64,000 nt of DNA, from NCBI GenBank assembly GCA_947492235.1, contig CANLLZ010000002.1:868001-932000 (forward strand), given 5' to 3'. Numbering within the stretch: the first letter of the stretch is position 1; every line of letters begins with the position of its first letter. Under the pieces are notes generated by a model. It was not told the origin of the DNA and did not search any database. It worked only from the letters and a program-made list of their open reading frames with translations. Positions 51,934-60,538 of the stretch are shown piece after piece. This DNA comes from an uncultured Altererythrobacter sp. GTDB lineage: Bacteria; Pseudomonadota; Alphaproteobacteria; Sphingomonadales; Sphingomonadaceae. Made by a program: the position numbers and the translations under genes.

Positions 51934-53508
51934 ATGGGTGACATTTTTATTGGACTGGGCGGGAACGGGGAACGCCAGTCGCTCGACCTGTCCCGCGCCA
52001 ACCGCCACGGCCTGATCGCAGGCGCCACCGGTACGGGTAAAACGGTGACGTTGCAGGGGCTGGCCGAGAGCTTTTCCGCCAATGGTGTGCCGGTGTTCGT
52101 GGCCGATGTGAAGGGCGATTTGTCCGGCATTTCCATGGCCGGATCGCCAAAGTTCAAACATGCTGACAAGCTGGAAGGACGGGCCGAAGAGCTGGGAATG
52201 GATGACTATGCCTATTCCGACAATCCGGCGATTTTCTGGGATCTGTACGGCGAACAGGGCCACCCGATTCGCACCACCGTGTCCGAGATGGGTCCGCTGC
52301 TGCTGGCCCGTTTGCTCGATCTGAACGACACGCAAGAAGGCGTGCTGCAAATCGTCTTCCGCCATGCCGACGATAATGGCCTGCTGCTGCTCGATTTCGG
52401 CGACTTGCAAGCCATCCTCGCCTGGGCGGCGGAGAATGCGAAGGATCTGTCGGGCACATACGGCAATGTCAGCAAGCAGAGCGTAGGCGCGATCCAGCGG
52501 CAATTGCTCAGCTTCGAATCGCAAGGGGCCGATCTGTTTTTTGGCGAGCCGGCGCTGGAAATCGACGATTTCCTGCAGGTCGATGATGAAGGGCGCGGCT
52601 ATATCAACGTGCTCGCCGCCGACAAATTGATGCGCAGCCCGAAGCTGTATGCCACTTTCCTTCTGTGGCTTCTGGCCGAGCTTTTCGAGACACTGCCCGA
52701 GGTCGGCGATCCGGAAAAACCCAAGCTCGTCTTCTTCTTCGACGAGGCGCATTTGCTGTTCGACGATGCGCCCAAGGCGCTGGAGGACAAGATCGAGCAG
52801 GTCGTGCGCCTGATCCGCTCCAAGGGCGTGGGCGTGTTCTTCGTCACCCAGAACCCGATCGACATTCCTGAAGAAGTCGCCGGACAGCTGGGCAACCGTG
52901 TCCAGCACGCCCTGCGCGCTTTCACCCCGCGTGACAAACGCGCGATCAAGGCGGCGGCCGAGACCTTCCGGATCAACCCCGATCTCGATGTCGAGGAAGC
53001 GATTACCGAGCTAAAAGTGGGCGAGGCGCTGGTCTCCACCCTGCTGGAAGATGGCGCGCCATCGGTCGTTCAACGCACGCTGGTGAAGCCGCCGCGCAGC
53101 CGTTTGGGTCCTGTGAGCAAGAAAGAACGCGCGATCATCAAGTCGATCAGCCCGGTCGAGGGCAAGTATGACGAGGCGGTCGACCGCGAAAGCGCGGAAG
53201 AAGTGTTGGCGGCAAAGGCTGTCGATGCAGCTTCCACGGCAGAAGAGGTCGAGGAGAAGGGCAAGGAAGAAGTCGCCAAGCGGCCGCGCAAGACGACGTC
53301 CTTGTGGGAGAAAGCGGGCAAAGCCGCTGCCGGTGCTGCGGCCAGTTCCGCTGCCACGATCCTCGCTGCCAAACTGACCGGGCGCAAAAGCCGCGCCAAC
53401 CCCACCCGCAGCGCCGCGACTTCGGCAGCGGGAACGGTCGCCACAGCGCTGGGCGGAGCGACCGCCGGGCGGTTCGTGCGAAATCTGATCGGCGGGTTGA
53501 TGCGGTAG
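51934..53508 (+). CDS. HerA-like ATPase (DUF853 family, YjgR-type)
   Basis: 524 residues. Walker A is [10 protein letters not shown] (residues 30-39), Walker [13 protein letters not shown], and [20 protein letters not shown] plus the arginine region [20 protein letters not shown] match the YjgR/DUF853 group of HerA-FtsK superfamily ATPases. Function is not established; hexameric DNA or protein translocation is likely from the superfamily. The last ~100 residues are variable: an acidic-to-basic linker, then an Ala/Gly/Thr-rich end ([19 protein letters not shown]). There is no NurA nuclease partner. It is divergent from pabBC and convergent with the GST-like gene. Confidence 0.87.
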   Translation: MGDIFIGLGGNGERQSLDLSRANRHGLIAGATGTGKTVTLQGLAESFSANGVPVFVADVKGDLSGISMAGSPKFKHADKLEGRAEELGMDDYAYSDNPAIFWDLYGEQGHPIRTTVSEMGPLLLARLLDLNDTQEGVLQIVFRHADDNGLLLLDFGDLQAILAWAAENAKDLSGTYGNVSKQSVGAIQRQLLSFESQGADLFFGEPALEIDDFLQVDDEGRGYINVLAADKLMRSPKLYATFLLWLLAELFETLPEVGDPEKPKLVFFFDEAHLLFDDAPKALEDKIEQVVRLIRSKGVGVFFVTQNPIDIPEEVAGQLGNRVQHALRAFTPRDKRAIKAAAETFRINPDLDVEEAITELKVGEALVSTLLEDGAPSVVQRTLVKPPRSRLGPVSKKERAIIKSISPVEGKYDEAVDRESAEEVLAAKAVDAASTAEEVEEKGKEEVAKRPRKTTSLWEKAGKAAAGAAASSAATILAAKLTGRKSRANPTRSAATSAAGTVATALGGATAGRFVRNLIGGLMR

Positions 53509-53525
53509 GGCGCAGGCCGGGGCGG

Positions 53526-54614
53526 TTAGCGCTCCACCCGCAATATGTGGTCCGCGAAAGTCAGGCGGGCGGGGAGTGTGAACGACAAAAGCGCCTCTCC
53601 GCCGACGCTTGCCAGCAGGTCTTCGCACGCTGAGCGGTCCGCGCCGTCCAGCGACGCCAGAAAATCGAGCGCGCGTTGCAGCATCCACAGGCTGAACGGG
53701 GTGGCGATCCGTTCGCCCGTCACGCCCTCGATGGTGAAAGGCGCCATGCCGACCGCGCGCGGTGGCTCGTCACCGCCGGTTTGCTCCATCCACTCGCCCA
53801 ACATGGCTGACGTGCGCTGGAGATAAGGCAGCTGTTCGCTCATCATGCGGCTGAGCACAGGCTGCAGTGTTTCGGGGACAGTGTCGTCGGACAAGAAATC
53901 GCCCGACTGCGGAGTTTTCACTTGAACCATCCGCTCCACCCACCGGGCAACGGCGGGGGCAATGCGCTGCATGATCTCGCCCGACGCCGGATCGCGGTAG
54001 AGGTGGGCGTAAAGCGGGCCGATCAGGCCGTAATCGCCTATCGACGGACGGCTGCCGAATAGAAAGTTATGCGCCGAGAATTGCACATCCAGGTCGCGCA
54101 GCAATTGTTCGTAGCTCGCCTCGATTGCCGGGATGGTCGCGGCGTTGATGCCCAGAACCGGCACGAACCCTCGAAATGTCGCGCCGCGTTCCTTGCCGAC
54201 TGCGTGCTGCTCTTCAGCTGTCCCACCGGGCAGGGCCACCGCGCCGAACTCGCCGTAAACCCACTCCTCGTTGTAATTCCAGCGATAGTGCATCGCCGGG
54301 ATGACCAGCCATTCATCGCCAAAGCATTCCAGCAAAAGGGCGGCGAGGCGCTGGCGCGGGGAGGCGGGATAGATCGAGGGGCCATCGGCCAAGTGCTCGT
54401 AATGATCGATGATCAGGGTCGTATCCTGCAGGATCGCGCCGTCCTCTGCCTCCATCACCGGAATCACCGGCCGCCCGACATTCGGCACGATGATGTCGCG
54501 GTAAATATCGGGCGTGGCGAGGACTTCGGTATAGTCCACGCCCTTCCAGTCGAGATAGGCGCGCGCCTTTCCGGAATAGAGCGACAAAGGAGCGGCATAG
54601 AGCGTTGCGGTCAT
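53526..54614 (-). CDS. Glutathione S-transferase-like protein with a long C-terminal extension
   Basis: 361 residues, much longer than usual GSTs (about 200-230). The thioredoxin-like N-terminal domain is clear: TLYAAPLSLYSGKARAYLDW, VGRPVIPVMEAEDGAILQDT and a helix with TLIIDHYEHLAD. The helical C-terminal part contains FGSRPSIGDYGLIGPLYAHL, then extra sequence up to residue 361. No catalytic Cys is seen; Ser/Tyr in LSLYSGKA are candidates. ATG 54614 has GGAGAA upstream and excludes a four-residue extension. It lies 33 nt after the histidine-kinase stop on the same strand, so it may be the last gene of that operon. Substrate unknown. Confidence 0.78.
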   Translation of the reverse strand: MTATLYAAPLSLYSGKARAYLDWKGVDYTEVLATPDIYRDIIVPNVGRPVIPVMEAEDGAILQDTTLIIDHYEHLADGPSIYPASPRQRLAALLLECFGDEWLVIPAMHYRWNYNEEWVYGEFGAVALPGGTAEEQHAVGKERGATFRGFVPVLGINAATIPAIEASYEQLLRDLDVQFSAHNFLFGSRPSIGDYGLIGPLYAHLYRDPASGEIMQRIAPAVARWVERMVQVKTPQSGDFLSDDTVPETLQPVLSRMMSEQLPYLQRTSAMLGEWMEQTGGDEPPRAVGMAPFTIEGVTGERIATPFSLWMLQRALDFLASLDGADRSACEDLLASVGGEALLSFTLPARLTFADHILRVER

Positions 54615-54647
54615 GTTCTTCTCCATGAACGCATTTTCGCATGACGC

Positions 54648-56057
54648 CTAGATTTCGTTACGGCCACTTGCAGGCAGAAGGATATCGGCGCGCAATCCGC
54701 CGCTTTCGCGGTTGGTGAGGACCAGCGATCCGCCGTGCTGCTGGGCAATGGCACGGGCGATGGTCAATCCGAGGCCTGCGCCGCCAGTGGCGCGGTTGCG
54801 GCTGGCTTCGCCGCGCCGGAACGGCTCCAGCATATCGGCCATCTGGTCTGCAGGGATACCGGGGCCATTATCCTCCACTCGCAGAATCGCCGCGCCATCT
54901 TGGCTCAGCAGCGAGACCTGCGCGGTGCCCCCATAGCGTACGGCGTTGGAGACCAGATTGCGCAAGGCCCGGCGTAGCCATGTGACATGGACCGGCGCGG
55001 TGATCTTCTCCGCGCCGGCAAAGCTGACGTCTTTCCCCATATCCTCGAACTCCTCGACCACAGAGGAGGCGAGTGCGTTCAATTGAGCATTCTCCGGTGC
55101 ACCGGGCGCGCGCCCGATCCGGGCGAGCGAGAGAATGTCGTCGAGTGAGCGGGTAATGTCTTCAATTCCGGCGGCCATCTTGGCCCGTTGGCCCTCATCC
55201 TCCACCGCCTCGATCCGCACGCGCAGGGCAGTAAGCGGGGTTTTCAGATCGTGCCCGATGGCGCCCAGCATTACGTCTTTTTCGTCGAGCAGCGCGGCGA
55301 TGCGCGCCTCCATCGCATTGTGCGCGGTGATCAGTCGCTGGACATCGGCGGGACCGGTTGCGGGCAGAGGCTCGGCGGCGTCCTGTGTAGCGGCAAATTG
55401 CTCGGTCCGGCCGGTCAATTGCGCGAGCGGCCGGGTGATCCGGCGAAGCAGCAGGAACAGCACGCCCATCAGCACCAGAAACAGCAGGGTTGTCTGGACG
55501 ATCAAACCGACGACACGTCCACGCTCGCGCGGCGGCACCGCAACGCGGGCAACCTTCCAGCCGGCGTTTTCGGGCAGCTCGATCGCGGCCACGAGAATGG
55601 TTTCGCCCTGCCAGTCGGACCGGCGGGCGAAGCGAGCGCCGCCTTTGGCTGCGGCGGTAAGCCACGGGTCGTCGCCGGCCTTGCGCTTCAGCACCACGAC
55701 TTGCGTGAACGCTTGCCCCTGACGTTCCAAAATGCCGCCGAGTTGCTCGCCCAGTCCGCTTTCGATCCGTTCACCTTCTTGGGGCGCGAATTTCGGGGTG
55801 ATGATGGCGGGACGCGAACGCTCGATGCGGCGTGTGGCCAGCGCGCGTGGGCCGCGATCGCCCCGGATGCCGCGCCTCTCTTGCGGCCGGTCCTGTTCCA
55901 GCAACAGGCTGATAGCTGCCCGATTGATGATATCGTTCTCGCGCTGCGTCTCGCCTGCACGGTAAAGAAGTACGGCGGAAAACGCCTGAGTGATGACCAG
56001 CGCAAGGGCCACAGCAAGCAGCGTCTGGCCGCGTAGGCTGGAGGGCCACAGGCGCAT
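54648..56057 (-). CDS. Sensor histidine kinase
   Basis: 469 residues. Two membrane segments (about 12-32 and 183-204) enclose a periplasmic sensor domain of about 150 residues with no recognised fold; then a HAMP linker (TRPLAQLTGRTEQFAATQDA) and a HisKA domain with phospho-acceptor His269 in GAIGHDLKTPLTAL. The ATPase domain has the N box LRRALRNLVSNAVRYGG, the G1 region VEDNGPGIPADQM and GGAGLGLTIARAIAQQHGG. It phosphorylates the adjacent response regulator, whose gene ends 5 nt upstream. An EF-hand gene heads the operon, so a metal or cation signal is plausible but not shown. Confidence 0.93.
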   Translation of the reverse strand: MRLWPSSLRGQTLLAVALALVITQAFSAVLLYRAGETQRENDIINRAAISLLLEQDRPQERRGIRGDRGPRALATRRIERSRPAIITPKFAPQEGERIESGLGEQLGGILERQGQAFTQVVVLKRKAGDDPWLTAAAKGGARFARRSDWQGETILVAAIELPENAGWKVARVAVPPRERGRVVGLIVQTTLLFLVLMGVLFLLLRRITRPLAQLTGRTEQFAATQDAAEPLPATGPADVQRLITAHNAMEARIAALLDEKDVMLGAIGHDLKTPLTALRVRIEAVEDEGQRAKMAAGIEDITRSLDDILSLARIGRAPGAPENAQLNALASSVVEEFEDMGKDVSFAGAEKITAPVHVTWLRRALRNLVSNAVRYGGTAQVSLLSQDGAAILRVEDNGPGIPADQMADMLEPFRRGEASRNRATGGAGLGLTIARAIAQQHGGSLVLTNRESGGLRADILLPASGRNEI

Positions 56058-56062
56058 TCTGC

Positions 56063-56824
56063 TCAGCCGCTTTGCTGCGTCACGCGGCGCACGTCTGCCG
56101 CGAACTGGTAGCCGCCGCCTCGCACGGTGAGGATGAGTTGCGGATCACGGCTGTTCGCCTCGATCTTGCGGCGTAGGCGGCTGACCTGATTGTCCACCGC
56201 ACGGTCGAACAATTGCGCCTCGCGGCCTTGCACCATGTCGAGCAGCCGGTCGCGGTTCATCACGCTACGGGGATGGTCGAGAAAGGCTTTCAGCATGCGG
56301 AATTCGGCAGTGGAGATTGCAATCACCGTGCCGTCGGGATCAGTCAGGCGATGCTTGACCGGATCGAGATGCCAGCCTTCGAACTCGTACAGCAGATCCT
56401 CGCTTGGCGTTGGAGCCGCGCGTCCGGCCCGGCGCAGGACCGAACGGATGCGCGCGACCAGCTCGCGCGGTTCGAACGGCTTTGTCACGTAATCATCCGC
56501 GCCAATTTCCAGTCCGACGATCCGGTCTGTCGGCTCGCCCTTTGCAGTCAGCAGAATGACGGGAAGATCGCGTGCCTCGATCAGATGGCGGGTCAGCGAG
56601 AGGCCGTCTTCGCCCGGCATCATGATGTCGACCAGCGCGATGTCCGGCGTTTCGCTGAGCAGCAGGGTCCGCGCGCCGGCTCCGCTGTCTGCTTCGGACA
56701 CACGAAACCCCTGACCGGTGAGATACTCGGCCAAGGGTTCGCGCAACGTAGCTTCGTCATCGACGAGGAGGATGAAGGGCGGCGTTGATGCCAGTGGGTC
56801 AGAGCCCGATGGGTTGGTGGTCAT
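56063..56824 (-). CDS. OmpR-family response regulator
   Basis: 253 residues. The receiver domain carries acidic DDE at the start (LLVDDEATLREPLA), phospho-acceptor Asp66 in ALVDIMMPGEDG and the Lys in YVTKPFEPRELVARIRSVLR. A winged-helix DNA-binding domain follows (LTDPDGTVIAISTAEFRML, then VDNQVSRLRRKIEANSRDPQ). ATG 56824 has GAAGGAAGGGG just upstream. It is the regulator partner of the histidine kinase 5 nt downstream, and follows the EF-hand gene by 24 nt. The targets are unknown; self-regulation of this operon is the obvious guess. Confidence 0.94.
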   Translation of the reverse strand: MTTNPSGSDPLASTPPFILLVDDEATLREPLAEYLTGQGFRVSEADSGAGARTLLLSETPDIALVDIMMPGEDGLSLTRHLIEARDLPVILLTAKGEPTDRIVGLEIGADDYVTKPFEPRELVARIRSVLRRAGRAAPTPSEDLLYEFEGWHLDPVKHRLTDPDGTVIAISTAEFRMLKAFLDHPRSVMNRDRLLDMVQGREAQLFDRAVDNQVSRLRRKIEANSRDPQLILTVRGGGYQFAADVRRVTQQSG

Positions 56825-56848
56825 CGCCGCCCCTTCCTTCCGTATGTT

Positions 56849-57469
56849 TTAGCTTGCCGTCCGCTCGGCGGAGCGTTCGGCGCGGTGCGCCTGACGGGCG
56901 GCCTTGCGTTCTTCGGCGGTCACCGTGCCATCACCATTGGTGTCGGCCTTGTCGAACCGGGCAAGGGCAGCGGCCTGAAACTCGGCCTGGCTGACAGAGC
57001 CGTTACCATCGGTGTCGGCCTGCGCCATCATTTCCATGCCGCGCATTCCGCGGCCACCGCGCATGCCATGCTTTCCGCCGCGTTTGCCGCCGCGCTTCAT
57101 GCGTTCGCCGTTCTCAGTATCAGCACCGCGCGCAGCCCGGCGGTCCTGCCGTTCACCGCGCCGCGCCTCGCGGGCTGCGGTCACTTCGGCCCGAGTGAGC
57201 ACGCCGTCACCATCGGTATCGGCTGCGGCAAAGCGCTCGGCCATCTTGGCATCGCGGTCGGTGCTATCCAGCTGACCATCGCCATTGGCGTCCATCTTGG
57301 CGAACTTTTCGAGCGAGCGCTCGGCAACTTCTGCGCGGGTCATCGGACCCTTGTCGCCGTGCGTCTGCTGGGCAACGGCGACGCCGCCAACCAGCAGCGA
57401 GGCGGATGCCAATGCAATCGCGATAGTCTTGGGCGACTTGAGGGTAAAATTGGGGGTGGGGATTTTCAT
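56849..57469 (-). CDS. Periplasmic EF-hand protein, co-directional with a two-component system
   Basis: 206 residues. A signal peptide (TIAIALASASLLVGGVAVAQ) is followed by four EF-hand-type loops: DANGDGQLDSTD, DTDGDGVLTRAE, DTDGNGSVSQAE and DTNGDGTVTAEE. A basic Gly/Arg/Met/His-rich middle (KRGGKRGGKHGMRGGRGM) could bind other metals or anions. The second in-frame ATG (57469) is preferred because GGAG sits 8 nt upstream, against 2 nt for ATG 57475. It probably binds Ca2+ in the periplasm. As head gene of an operon with an OmpR-type regulator and sensor kinase, it may buffer or present the signal to the kinase. Confidence 0.87.
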   Translation of the reverse strand: MKIPTPNFTLKSPKTIAIALASASLLVGGVAVAQQTHGDKGPMTRAEVAERSLEKFAKMDANGDGQLDSTDRDAKMAERFAAADTDGDGVLTRAEVTAAREARRGERQDRRAARGADTENGERMKRGGKRGGKHGMRGGRGMRGMEMMAQADTDGNGSVSQAEFQAAALARFDKADTNGDGTVTAEERKAARQAHRAERSAERTAS

Positions 57470-57521
57470 TTTCATTTCTCCATTACGACAAAAGTCGCGA
57501 GCTGCGAAGCGAGCGCCCCGA

Positions 57522-57545
57522 GGGAGGGGGAGAGGGGGGAGGGGG
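57522..57545 (+). other. G-rich tract with quadruplex potential
   Basis: Four G runs (3, 5, 6 and 5 G) separated by one to three bases. On the minus strand it is a C-rich patch about 50-75 nt upstream of the EF-hand gene start, within the likely promoter or 5' UTR. Quadruplex formation would be on the plus strand. No -35/-10 boxes were recognised. Confidence 0.4.
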
Positions 57546-57685
57546 CCACCCGCATTCGCAACTCACAGATGCCGTTCTAGAGGCGCTGTGTCACAGGAGT
57601 TTGCCGGATAGCGGGAGAAGTGTCGCGGATTGTATCACGGCAGGGCGTTCATTCATCTGGTGGAAAAGGTGAATGAAAGCAGAGG

Positions 57686-58087
57686 CTAGCGGGGCCGATG
57701 CTCGGTCCCTTCCCCGGCTGTAATGAACACCGCCGTGGCAGAAGCGCCCGCTATATCGGCGGTGTGCCATACGCCTGGCGGGTTGATGGCATATTCGCCC
57801 TTGCCGATGGTCACGGCATTCACCGCGCCATCGGAATGCTCCTGATGCAGGGTCATGCTGCCTTCGACGCACAGGACCACTTCGGTCCCCTTGGGATGCA
57901 TTTCCCAGACATCCCAGTCGGTATCGAAGGTATACATGGAGACGAGCCTTCCCTCGGCTCCGTCTGCGCCATGCCGCTGGCCGTACCCCTCATACCATTC
58001 CATTCCGTCAAAAGGAGGCTGGGGGACCGATGTTGCGCCCAGCCCAAGATGGATGAATTGCTCGGTCAGTGTGTGTGGTCCGCTCAT
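57686..58087 (-). CDS. Cupin-domain protein
   Basis: 133 residues, a single cupin barrel: WDVWEMHPKGTEVVLCVEGS (motif 1, with His/Glu-type ligands) and GVWHTADIAGASATAVFITA (motif 2). Many such proteins are metal-dependent isomerases, dioxygenases or sensors, and this one shows no further clue. It follows a VOC-family gene by 52 nt on the same strand. The C-terminal EGTEHRPR ends the fold. Function not assigned. Confidence 0.8.
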   Translation of the reverse strand: MSGPHTLTEQFIHLGLGATSVPQPPFDGMEWYEGYGQRHGADGAEGRLVSMYTFDTDWDVWEMHPKGTEVVLCVEGSMTLHQEHSDGAVNAVTIGKGEYAINPPGVWHTADIAGASATAVFITAGEGTEHRPR

Positions 58088-58139
58088 TGTAGATCCCCTC
58101 TATTGGCCTGCTCGTTTAGGCTATCTCATTAAGTCAGTC

Positions 58140-58520
58140 TCATTCTGGCCCAACCATGCAGAACGCGTTGAGTTTGTGTCCGTCCAGATCGCGGAAATAG
58201 GCGGCGTAAAAACCGTCATCTCCGCGCGGTCCGGGCGGGCCTTCATCCTTGCCGCCCTGTGTGATGGCGATGTCATAGACCCGCTGCACCTGCTCTCGGT
58301 CGGCGACTTGCAATGCGACCATCGTACCGTTGCCCACGCTGGCTTTCTCGCCGTCGAAGGGCTGGGTCAGGGCCACGCCCGGTGCGCCGCCCATCTCGCC
58401 CCAGGCGATAAAGCTGTCGAATTCCATCATCCGCCCGACGCCCAGCTCCTTCGCAATGGCGTCGTAAAACTTCGCGCCCTTCGCGAGGTCATTGGTGCCC
58501 AGTGTCACATATCCGATCAT
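58140..58520 (-). CDS. VOC-superfamily (glyoxalase/bleomycin-resistance-like) protein
   Basis: 126 residues. It begins MIGYVTLGTNDLAKGAKFYD and ends FRDLDGHKLNAFCMV, the first and last strands of the paired beta-alpha-beta VOC fold; the LDGHKLNAF segment commonly carries a metal-ligand. Members include glyoxalase I, dioxygenases and fosfomycin-type resistance proteins, so the reaction is open. It is 84 nt downstream of the aminopeptidase P gene and upstream of the cupin gene, all on one strand. Confidence 0.83.
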   Translation of the reverse strand: MIGYVTLGTNDLAKGAKFYDAIAKELGVGRMMEFDSFIAWGEMGGAPGVALTQPFDGEKASVGNGTMVALQVADREQVQRVYDIAITQGGKDEGPPGPRGDDGFYAAYFRDLDGHKLNAFCMVGPE

Positions 58521-58604
58521 TGCCTGTCTCCTGCCGCGACTCGTGATAGACGGAACATTACCGGAACATGCGTGCAGGAGTCAAAGAGCCAATCACTGAG
58601 CCCA

Positions 58605-60425
58605 TCAAAGTGGGCGCGTGTGTCGCTCCAGCCATTCCAGCGCTGCGCCTTCCAGCTGCGGGGCCAGCAGCGCGCGGGTGTCGGCGTGATACTTGTCAAG
58701 CCATGCGCGCTCGTCTGCGGTCAGCAGCGCCGGCTCGATCAGCGTGCGGTCGATCGGCACCCAAGTGAGGTTTTCAAAGCCGAGCCAAGTCCCTTCATCG
58801 GCGCCTTCGATCCCGCGCTCCTCGGTCAGGACGAGATTTTCGATCCGAATGCCGAATTCGCCGGCCTTGTAATAGCCCGGCTCGTTGGAAAGGATCATTC
58901 CAGCCTGCAGCGGCTCCAGCGTTCCGCCTTGCGCGCCAGCGGTTTTCGCGATGCGCTGAGGGCCTTCATGGACCGACAGGAAACTGCCGACCCCGTGGCC
59001 CGTGCCGTGGGCGTAATCGGTCCCGGCCAGCCACAGAGAATGGCGGGCGAGACTATCGAGCTGCCCGCCATTGGTGCCCTCGGGGAAGGTCACTGTGGCA
59101 ATTGCGATATGCCCCTTCAGCACGCGGGTGAAACGGTCCTTCATCTCCGCCGTTGGCTCACCCGGTCCAATCCAGACAGTGCGGGTGATGTCCGTAGTCC
59201 CTGCGCCTTCCTCAAGCGTATACTGGCCGCCCGAATCCACCAGATAGATGCTGCCGGGCGGGATCGAGATGTTGGTATCCTCGTCCACCTTGTAATGCGG
59301 CAGAGCGGCATGGCCCGCCGCGGCGCTGATCGTGTCGAAAGACAGGTCTTTCAGACCCGGATCTTCAGCGCGGCAGGCCTGCAATTTCGCTGCGGCTGCC
59401 AGTTCGTCGACTTTACCGGTGGGACCTTCAGTCTCCAGCCAACACAGGAAGCGCGAGACAGCCGCTCCGTCACGCGCCTGCGCATCACGGTGGCCCTGCG
59501 CCTCGACCGGGTTTTTGACCGCGCGGGCAAGAATGGTCGGGTCGCGCTTGGCAATGGCGGTCGCCCCGCCATCTTCCAGCGCTCTGGTAATCGCCGCAAC
59601 GCCATATTCCGGATCGACCGCGACGCGCTTGCCCGAGAGGCCGTGCAGCGCGGGGGCAAACTCCGTCCGGTCGCGCACCGTCACGGCATTGCCCAGATGC
59701 TGCTGCAATTCCGGCGTGACTTTCTCTGGAGCGATAAACAGCTCCGCGGTGCCATCCGCATGCGCCACCACATAGCTGAGCGCGACCGGCGTATGGGCAA
59801 TGTCGGCCCCGCGAATATTGAGCAGCCATGCCACCGAATCGAGCGCGGAGATCACCGCCGCATCGAGCTGTTCCTGCTTAAGCCACTCGGCCACATCGCC
59901 GCGCTTTTCCGCGCTGCTGCGGCCCGACAGCGTATCGGTGTGGACCATCGCCACTGCCGCGCTGGGTCGGGGACGGTCCTGCCACACAGAATCCACCGGA
60001 TTGCCATCGACCGCGACCAGCTCAGCGCCCTTATCCGCCAGCAGCTTCGCCGTGGCGTCCGCCCAACCGCGCGAATGGAGCCATGCGTCATAGCCAATCC
60101 GGTCGCCTTCCTGCACGTTCTCCGCCAGCCATTTCGCCGGGCTGGTGGCGGGCACGGATTGATAGCTGAACAGCTTCTCGTCCACCTGATCGCGCACCTG
60201 AACGGTGTAGCGCCCGTCGACGAAGATCGCCGCCTGATGGGCCATCACCGCCGCGCTGCCCGCGCTGCCGCCAAAGCCGGTGAGCCATGCCAGCCGCTGC
60301 GAATCCTCGCCGACATATTCGCTCATATGCTCATCAGAAATCGGGATGACGAAGCCGGCCAAATCGCGCTTTTTCAGTTCCTCGCGCAGGGCGGAAAGGC
60401 GGGCTTCATGGGTTTGCATCAGCAT
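58605..60425 (-). CDS. Xaa-Pro aminopeptidase (M24B, aminopeptidase P family)
   Basis: 606 residues, the long form with two creatinase-like N-terminal domains and a C-terminal pita-bread peptidase domain. Metal ligands are visible in SIYLVDSGGQYTLEEGAGTT, TDITRTVWIG, HGTGHGVGSFLSVHEGP, LSNEPGYYKAGEFGIRIENL; the N-terminal domain carries ISDEHMSEYVGEDSQRLAWL. It removes an N-terminal residue before proline in the cytoplasm. ATG 60425 has AGGA 9 nt upstream; ATG 60419 is equally possible. It is divergent from the prolyl oligopeptidase-like gene, with 113 nt between starts, a pairing of two proline-directed peptidases. Confidence 0.92.
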   Translation of the reverse strand: MLMQTHEARLSALREELKKRDLAGFVIPISDEHMSEYVGEDSQRLAWLTGFGGSAGSAAVMAHQAAIFVDGRYTVQVRDQVDEKLFSYQSVPATSPAKWLAENVQEGDRIGYDAWLHSRGWADATAKLLADKGAELVAVDGNPVDSVWQDRPRPSAAVAMVHTDTLSGRSSAEKRGDVAEWLKQEQLDAAVISALDSVAWLLNIRGADIAHTPVALSYVVAHADGTAELFIAPEKVTPELQQHLGNAVTVRDRTEFAPALHGLSGKRVAVDPEYGVAAITRALEDGGATAIAKRDPTILARAVKNPVEAQGHRDAQARDGAAVSRFLCWLETEGPTGKVDELAAAAKLQACRAEDPGLKDLSFDTISAAAGHAALPHYKVDEDTNISIPPGSIYLVDSGGQYTLEEGAGTTDITRTVWIGPGEPTAEMKDRFTRVLKGHIAIATVTFPEGTNGGQLDSLARHSLWLAGTDYAHGTGHGVGSFLSVHEGPQRIAKTAGAQGGTLEPLQAGMILSNEPGYYKAGEFGIRIENLVLTEERGIEGADEGTWLGFENLTWVPIDRTLIEPALLTADERAWLDKYHADTRALLAPQLEGAALEWLERHTRPL

Positions 60426-60538
60426 CGGTCAGGGTCCTGCTTGGATTTTGGTATCTTGTGGCCTTTGACATGGGGCTTTACCCGTCATCGGCAAGGCTGT
60501 CCAAGGCGGACGGCACCGGTAACAGGATGAGACCACTC

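Noticed and set aside
57855-60530. An 891-codon open frame on the plus strand
   Set aside because: It is antisense to the VOC, aminopeptidase P and cupin genes, with no motif and high-GC frame bias; a shadow frame.
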